Assembly: GCA_902775475.1 (NCBI GenBank)
Contig: CACYME010000021.1
Location: 24,814 to 88,813 of the forward strand
From: an uncultured Prevotellaceae bacterium
GTDB taxonomy: Bacteria > Bacteroidota > Bacteroidia > Bacteroidales > Bacteroidaceae
Length of the DNA stretch: 64,000 bases
Reading direction: 5' to 3'
Numbering within the stretch: the stretch's first letter is position 1; the number at the start of each line of letters is the position of its first letter. This document shows, piece by piece, positions 59,940 to 64,000 of the stretch. Below the pieces are notes generated by a model. That model was given only the letters and a program-made list of their open reading frames with translations. It was not told where the DNA came from and searched no databases. Position numbers and translations under genes: made by a program.

Positions 59940-60035
59940 GTGTTCAAAATCACCACAAAAAAAAATGTTCGTCCTGAAGAGTGATTCTAGCTCGAAAAAC
60001 GCCTTTTTTTTGCCTTCAAGTAGCGATTTTGTTTC
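59940..60035 (+). repeat. AT-rich dispersed repeat, second copy
   Basis: Closely similar to 11131-11220 (GTGTTCAAAAT, GTTCGTCCTGAAGAG, TAGCTCGAAAAAC, TTTTTTTGCCTTCAAG). It begins 26 bases after the RT stop codon. The remainder of the 59914-60234 gap holds only the hflX promoter. Confidence 0.6.
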
Positions 60036-60196
60036 ACGTTATGCCCAAGCCAGCCGTTTCCCGGCCCTCTATTTATGTTTTTTTACGAATTGGGGGTTTC
60101 CCATTCTTTCCATTGCTTCGATAGTATTCACTTGCTATTTTTAGCATCAGCCCCCTATTTGCGAGGTGTTTTTTTGCATATTTCGGGAGAAATGCG

Positions 60197-60204
60197 TATT
60201 TTTG
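60197..60204 (+). promoter_or_regulatory. -7 box TATTTTTG of hflX
   Basis: TAnnTTTG motif with TTTG at 60173-60176 and 20-bp spacing, 30 bases before the ATG at 60235. Confidence 0.68.
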
Positions 60205-60234
60205 CAACCAATTTGCATACCATAACATCACAGC

Positions 60235-61554
60235 ATGAAGGAATTTGTCATTTCTGAGGCCAAGGCCGAAACGGCGGTGCTCGTGGGCCTCATCACCCCG
60301 CAACAGAGCGAAGCGAAGACGAAAGAATATCTCGACGAACTGGAGTTCCTGGCCGAGACAGCCGGCGCACGCACGGTGAAACGGTTCACCCAGCGCGTGG
60401 GCGGACCGAGCCAGGTGACCTACGTGGGCAGCGGCAAGCTGCAGGAAATCAAGCAATATATACGGGAGCAGGAGGATGCCTACGAGGAATGGGCAAAAGC
60501 CGACCTCCCCGTGGAGGAGCAGGGGGAGGCTCCCCAGCCCGTGGGCATGGTCATCTTCGACGACGAGCTGTCGGCGAAGCAGCTGCGCAACATCGAGAAG
60601 GAGCTGGGCGTGAAGATTCTCGACCGCACCTCGCTCATCCTCGACATCTTCGCCATGCGGGCCCAGACGGCTGAGGCGAAGGCGCAGGTGGAGCTGGCAC
60701 AGCACCGCTACATGCTGCCGCGCCTGCAACGCCTGTGGACCCACCTGGAGCGTCAGGGCGGCGGCAGCGGCGGCGGTGGCGGCAAGGGCACCGTGGGACT
60801 GCGCGGACCAGGCGAGACACAGCTGGAGATGGACCGCCGCATCATCCTGCACCGCATCACCCTGCTAAAGCAGCGCCTACAGGAGATTGACCAGCAGAAG
60901 ACCACGCAGCGCAAGAACCGCGGACGGCTCATCCGCGTGGCCCTGGTGGGCTACACCAATGTGGGGAAGTCGACGCTGATGAACCTGCTGTCGAAGAGCG
61001 ACGTCTTCGCCGAGAACAAGCTCTTTGCCACGCTCGACACCACCGTGCGCAAGGTGACCATCGAGAACCTGCCCTTCCTGCTGGCCGACACCGTGGGCTT
61101 CATCCGCAAGCTGCCCTCGGACCTGGTGGAGAGCTTCAAGAGCACCCTCGACGAGGTGCGCGAGGCCGACCTGCTGGTGCACGTGGTTGACATCTCGCAC
61201 CCCGACTTCGAGGAGCAGCTGCAGGTGGTGGAGCAGACGCTCGGCGAGCTGGGCTGCGCCGAGAAGCCCTCGATGATCGTATTCAACAAAATTGACGCCT
61301 ACCGCTGGACACCGCAGGACGAGGACGACCTGACGGAACCCACGCGCGAGAACATCTCGCTCGACGAGCTGCGCCGCACGTGGATGGCCCGCATCCAGAG
61401 CCCCGACTTCCGCTCCACCAGCGACTGCATTTTCATTTCTGCCCGCGAGAAAGACAATATCGAGGAGCTTCGCGCGTTATTATATGGTAAGGTACGCGAA
61501 CTGCACGTGCAGAAGTACCCCTACAACGATTTTCTGTACACCATAGAAGACTGA
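60235..61554 (+). CDS. hflX: GTPase HflX
   Basis: 439 residues. The N-terminal HflX domain includes GGPSQVTYVGSGKLQEIK. The signature GLRGPGETQLEMDRR follows a Gly-rich run (GGGSGGGGGKG), then a coiled coil. The GTPase domain has G1 GYTNVGKST, G3 DTVGF and G4 NKID. It dissociates stalled or heat-damaged 70S ribosomes. The Gly run and the acidic loop EEWAKADLPVEEQGEAPQP are small lineage-specific insertions. It is followed after 23 bases by the DUF4954 gene. Confidence 0.97.
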   Translation: MKEFVISEAKAETAVLVGLITPQQSEAKTKEYLDELEFLAETAGARTVKRFTQRVGGPSQVTYVGSGKLQEIKQYIREQEDAYEEWAKADLPVEEQGEAPQPVGMVIFDDELSAKQLRNIEKELGVKILDRTSLILDIFAMRAQTAEAKAQVELAQHRYMLPRLQRLWTHLERQGGGSGGGGGKGTVGLRGPGETQLEMDRRIILHRITLLKQRLQEIDQQKTTQRKNRGRLIRVALVGYTNVGKSTLMNLLSKSDVFAENKLFATLDTTVRKVTIENLPFLLADTVGFIRKLPSDLVESFKSTLDEVREADLLVHVVDISHPDFEEQLQVVEQTLGELGCAEKPSMIVFNKIDAYRWTPQDEDDLTEPTRENISLDELRRTWMARIQSPDFRSTSDCIFISAREKDNIEELRALLYGKVRELHVQKYPYNDFLYTIED

Positions 61555-61577
61555 ACCCTACACAACACATAGCAATT

Positions 61578-63497
61578 ATGAGAGATTACCGACAACTGAC
61601 ACAAGAAGAAATCCAGGTGCTCGAGCAGAACGTATGCTGGGCAGAGGACTGGACACGAGTACTGGTGCACGAGGACTTCCGTCCCTACAACTTCCACCGC
61701 GTGATGTTCTACGGCGACATCCGCCTGGGCCGCTTCGAGAAGAAGATTGAGGTGGCCAAGGGCTTCTTCAAGCACTCGGGCATCAACGACGCCACGCTGC
61801 GCAACGTCTCCGTGGGCAACGACTGCCTCATCGAGAAGGTGGGCAACTTCATCAACAACTACACCATCGGCGACGACTGCTACATCTCGAACATCTCGAC
61901 GCTGGAGACCACCGAGGGCGCCAGCTACGGCGCAGGAAGCACCATCTCCGTGCTCAACGAGATGGGCGACGGCAACGTGACGCTCTTCCGCGAGCTCAAC
62001 TCGCAACTGGCCGCCTTCATGGTGAAGCACAACACCGACAAGGCGCTGATGAACCGCCTGCGCCAGCTCATCGACGACGAGGTGCGCATCTCCACGCCCG
62101 AGCGCGGCATCATCGGCAACCGCGTGAAAATCATCAACACGAAGGACATCACAAACACCGTCATCAAGGGCGACTGCGAAATCAGCGGCTGCGCCCGGCT
62201 GAGCGAGTGCACCATCCTGAGCTCTGAGGACGCCTCGGTGTTCATCGGCACCGGCGTCATCTGCGAGAACAGCATCATCTGCGACGGCTGCTCCATCAAC
62301 AACTCGGTGAAGATGCAGGACTGCTTCGTGGGCGAGGCCTGCCAGATTACCAACGGCTTCACCGCCGAGGCCAGCCTGTTCTTCGCCAACTCGTTCATGG
62401 CCAACGGCGAGGCCTGCGCCGCCTTCTGCGGACCCTTCTCGGCCAGCCACCACAAGTCGAGCCTGCTCATCGGCGGACAGTTCTCGTTCTACAACGCCGG
62501 CTCCAACACGAACTTCTCGAACCACGCCTACAAGATGGGCCCCATGCACTACGGCACGCTGGAGCGCGGCACGAAGACCGCCTCGGGCAGCTATGTGCTG
62601 ATGCCCGCCACCATCGGCGCCTTCAGCGTCTGCTTCGGCAAGCTCATGCACCACCCCGACACGCGCAACCTGCCCTTCAGCTACCTCATGGCCTACGGCG
62701 AAACGATGTACATCGTGCCTGGCCGCAACATCACCACCGTGGGGCTCTACCGCGACATCAAGAAGTGGCCCAAGCGCGACAAGCGCTCGAAGCAGTCGAA
62801 GAAGTCCATCATCAATTTCGACTGGCTCTCGCCCTTCACCGTCGGCGAAATCGTCGAGGGCATCAAGATCCTGAATGCCCTGCGCAGCGCATCGGGCGAG
62901 AACGTGTCGAGCTACAACTTCCACGAGTATGTCATCAACGCCTCGTCGCTCAACAAGGGCCTGAAATACTACGACATCGCCCTGCGCATCTATATGGGAG
63001 CCGTGTTGAAGCGCAGACTGAAGGAGAATGCCCCCCTTTCTGCCCCCGAGGAAGAAGCCCCCTCGGGGGCCGTAGGGGGGGCTTCTTCCTCGGGGGCCGT
63101 AGGGGGGGCTTCGGGGGCCGTAGGACGTGGCCCCTGGGTAGACCTGAGCGGACTGCTCACCCCCGTCAGCGAGGAGCAGCGCCTCGTCGACGACATCAAG
63201 GACGGCACCATCGAGAACATCCAGCAGGTGCTCGACCGCTTCTACGACATCAACCAGCACTACAGCGACTACCGCTGGGCATGGAGCTACCAGCTCATCC
63301 TCGACTACTACCACCTCACCGAGCTCGACGACGCTGCCTGCGAGCGCATCCGCGAGGACTACGTCCGTGCACGCCGAGCCTGGATTGCCGAGATTCGCAA
63401 GGACGCCGAGAAGGAGTTCGCCATGGGCGACGTGGAGCAGGAGGTCTTCGACGACTTCCTGGAAAAGCTGGATCACGAAATTGACTACGAGAATTAA
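61578..63497 (+). CDS. DUF4954 left-handed beta-helix protein
   Basis: 639 residues. Residues about 45-420 contain hexapeptide-like steps (VSVGNDCLIEKVGNFINNYTIGDDCYISN, SSEDASVFIGTGVICENSIICDGCSINNSVKMQDCFVG) as in UDP-sugar acyl/uridylyltransferases. DUF4954 proteins are conserved in Bacteroidetes and presumed to act on nucleotide sugars, though no activity is proven. Near residue 480 a segment APLSAPEEEAPSGAVGGASSSGAVGGASGAVG is coded by the GC-rich palindromic repeat also present in dsbD. The C-terminal helices (YRWAWSYQLILDYYHLTEL) follow. It lies in an operon with hflX. Confidence 0.9.
   Translation: MRDYRQLTQEEIQVLEQNVCWAEDWTRVLVHEDFRPYNFHRVMFYGDIRLGRFEKKIEVAKGFFKHSGINDATLRNVSVGNDCLIEKVGNFINNYTIGDDCYISNISTLETTEGASYGAGSTISVLNEMGDGNVTLFRELNSQLAAFMVKHNTDKALMNRLRQLIDDEVRISTPERGIIGNRVKIINTKDITNTVIKGDCEISGCARLSECTILSSEDASVFIGTGVICENSIICDGCSINNSVKMQDCFVGEACQITNGFTAEASLFFANSFMANGEACAAFCGPFSASHHKSSLLIGGQFSFYNAGSNTNFSNHAYKMGPMHYGTLERGTKTASGSYVLMPATIGAFSVCFGKLMHHPDTRNLPFSYLMAYGETMYIVPGRNITTVGLYRDIKKWPKRDKRSKQSKKSIINFDWLSPFTVGEIVEGIKILNALRSASGENVSSYNFHEYVINASSLNKGLKYYDIALRIYMGAVLKRRLKENAPLSAPEEEAPSGAVGGASSSGAVGGASGAVGRGPWVDLSGLLTPVSEEQRLVDDIKDGTIENIQQVLDRFYDINQHYSDYRWAWSYQLILDYYHLTELDDAACERIREDYVRARRAWIAEIRKDAEKEFAMGDVEQEVFDDFLEKLDHEIDYEN
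63031..63127. repeat. In-frame GC-rich palindromic repeat inside the DUF4954 gene
   Basis: Units GCCCCCTCGGGGGCCGTAGGGGGG and shorter copies (TCCTCGGGGGCCGTAGG) follow CCCCCCTTTCTGCCCCCGAGG. The same words and the same peptide (EAPSGAVGGAS) occur in dsbD at 47887-48035. Reading frame is retained. Confidence 0.75.
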
Positions 63498-63617
63498 TTA
63501 ACCAATATCAAACGCGTAATTAGCAAAAACGCAAAAACTTTTGTAATTTTGTTACAAATGTTACAACACGAATAAACACTGGGGTTTCCAGCGATTTCAC
63601 ACCCCGAAAACACCCAA

Positions 63618-63757
63618 GGTATACCCCTGCACACTCTCCCGCAGAGTGTGCAGTTTTTTGGCATTCTCGCCGAAAAGATTGTTCGTGCGCACGCGCGAGG
63701 CGAGGCGCGAAAACGGCCGTTTTAACATTTATTTTTGTTTGTTAGCAGGGGTATACC
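63618..63757. promoter_or_regulatory. GGTATACCCCTGC inverted repeat around the promoter region
   Basis: GGTATACCCCTGC (63618-63630) and GCAGGGGTATACC (63745-63757) are perfectly complementary over 13 bases. The right arm directly abuts the TACCTTTG box, as an operator would. Confidence 0.55.
63627..63653 (+). terminator. Terminator after the DUF4954 gene
   Basis: CTGCACACTCT (63627-63637) and AGAGTGTGCAG (63643-63653) form a perfect 11-bp stem followed by TTTTTT. It is 130 bases after the stop and overlaps the left arm of the GGTATACC inverted repeat. Confidence 0.8.
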
Positions 63758-63765
63758 TACCTTTG
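63758..63765 (+). promoter_or_regulatory. -7 box TACCTTTG of the gene starting at 63972
   Basis: Perfect motif with TTTG at 63734-63737 (20-bp spacing). It leaves a leader of about 200 bases. Confidence 0.7.
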
Positions 63766-63779
63766 TTCCCGCGCAGCGG

Positions 63780-63921
63780 CGCAGCATTTGCAGCATTTGC
63801 AGCAATTTGAAAGGTGGGATATCAAGTTCTAATAATTATAATATAATTATTAGAGCAAAAATAGAAAAACGGGGGGTGCACACCCCGGCCTTGAATTTGC
63901 TGCATTTGCTGCATTTGCAAC
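63780..63921. repeat. Nested inverted repeats in a long leader
   Basis: GCAGCATTTGCAGCATTTG units (about 63781-63810) face AATTTGCTGCATTTGCTGC units (about 63894-63918). Inside lie a perfect 12-bp AT stem, TCTAATAATTAT (63828-63839)/ATAATTATTAGA (63843-63854), and a GGGGTG-CA-CACCCC palindrome (about 63872-63886). Confidence 0.7.
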
Positions 63922-63971
63922 AGCCGCCCCGCAAGAACAAACATCATTAACCCTCTAAACCGTAAGAAGTT

Positions 63972-64000
63972 ATGGAAATCATTTGCCGAATCGTGCAGCA
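63972..64000 (+). CDS. Start of a gene cut by the window edge
   Basis: ATG at 63972 begins MEIICRIVQ and runs off the window. GTAAGAAG upstream could serve for ribosome contact. Nine residues are too few to name it; the long structured leader suggests regulated expression, as seen for some mobile-element replication genes. Confidence 0.45.

Noticed and set aside
58510-60035. Diversity-generating retroelement
   Set aside because: No template/variable repeat pair with adenine-specific differences was seen near the RT, and no target protein gene is adjacent.
61521-63476. A 651-codon minus-strand frame opposite the DUF4954 gene
   Set aside because: Antisense to a gene with clear beta-helix repeats; no domain or promoter of its own.
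63498-63971. tRNA or other known RNA gene in the final gap
   Set aside because: The inverted repeats do not form a cloverleaf, and no T-loop or CCA-like end was found.

Overview
The window looks like a chromosomal piece of a Bacteroidales bacterium, most likely Prevotella or a close relative. Almost every gene start is preceded by the Bacteroidetes -7 box TAnnTTTG instead of an E. coli -10 box. Coding DNA is GC-rich while intergenic DNA is AT-rich. The gene content is typical: outer-membrane receptors, FtsX-type permeases with large extracytoplasmic domains, GH28/GH88/GH105/GH2 carbohydrate enzymes, DUF3836, DUF1573, DUF4954 and xylose and fucose genes. No tRNA, rRNA, CRISPR array or complete insertion sequence was recognised.

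Layout. 1-560 is the 3' end of a GH28-like enzyme. 595-13850 is an export/stress block: two FtsX-family permeases, a DUF3836 protein, a membrane-bound winged-helix regulator, an outer-membrane beta-barrel protein, a MacA/HlyD-type adaptor, msrA, and a short response regulator with its histidine kinase. Five promoter regions in this block carry TGTC...GACA inverted-repeat elements at nearly fixed distances from the -7 box, which suggests one regulon. 14008-19280 holds two phenylacetate-CoA ligases, a GH88 hydrolase, an ACT-domain protein and a PaaI-like thioesterase. 19372-22222 is xylB-xylA, and 23803-27361 is fucI-fucP-mutarotase. 27530-29411 is a divergent pair: a sigma-factor-like/macro-like fusion and a von Willebrand A protein. 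29601-36230 is largely housekeeping (aspS, GH105, DUF1573, zapA, rny). 36434-38991 is a surface-protein gene broken by an in-frame stop, plus a small peptide gene.

39194-40850 is an overlapping AAA ATPase/PD-(D/E)XK-like gene pair sitting next to a transporter remnant, a candidate defence module. 41845-45760 is rfbA, a Wzc-like tyrosine kinase and a HAD hydrolase. 45899-47252 is infC-rpmI-rplT. 47394-54680 runs dsbD, a cysteine desulfidase-like gene, tcdA, a TonB receptor, a heavy-metal-binding protein and exonuclease III. 54924-57887 is a GH2 enzyme. 57994-59913 contains a 171-residue protein of unknown function, a strongly structured non-coding segment and a stand-alone reverse transcriptase. 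The window ends with hflX, a DUF4954 protein, a long regulatory region and the start of a further gene.

The strongest candidates for something undescribed are the reverse transcriptase with its upstream RNA (closing 13-bp stem, pseudoknot and hairpin), the ATPase/nuclease pair, the TGTC...GACA regulon, and a GC-rich palindromic element inserted in frame into two unrelated proteins (dsbD and the DUF4954 gene). All functional statements are read from sequence alone; no database search was possible.
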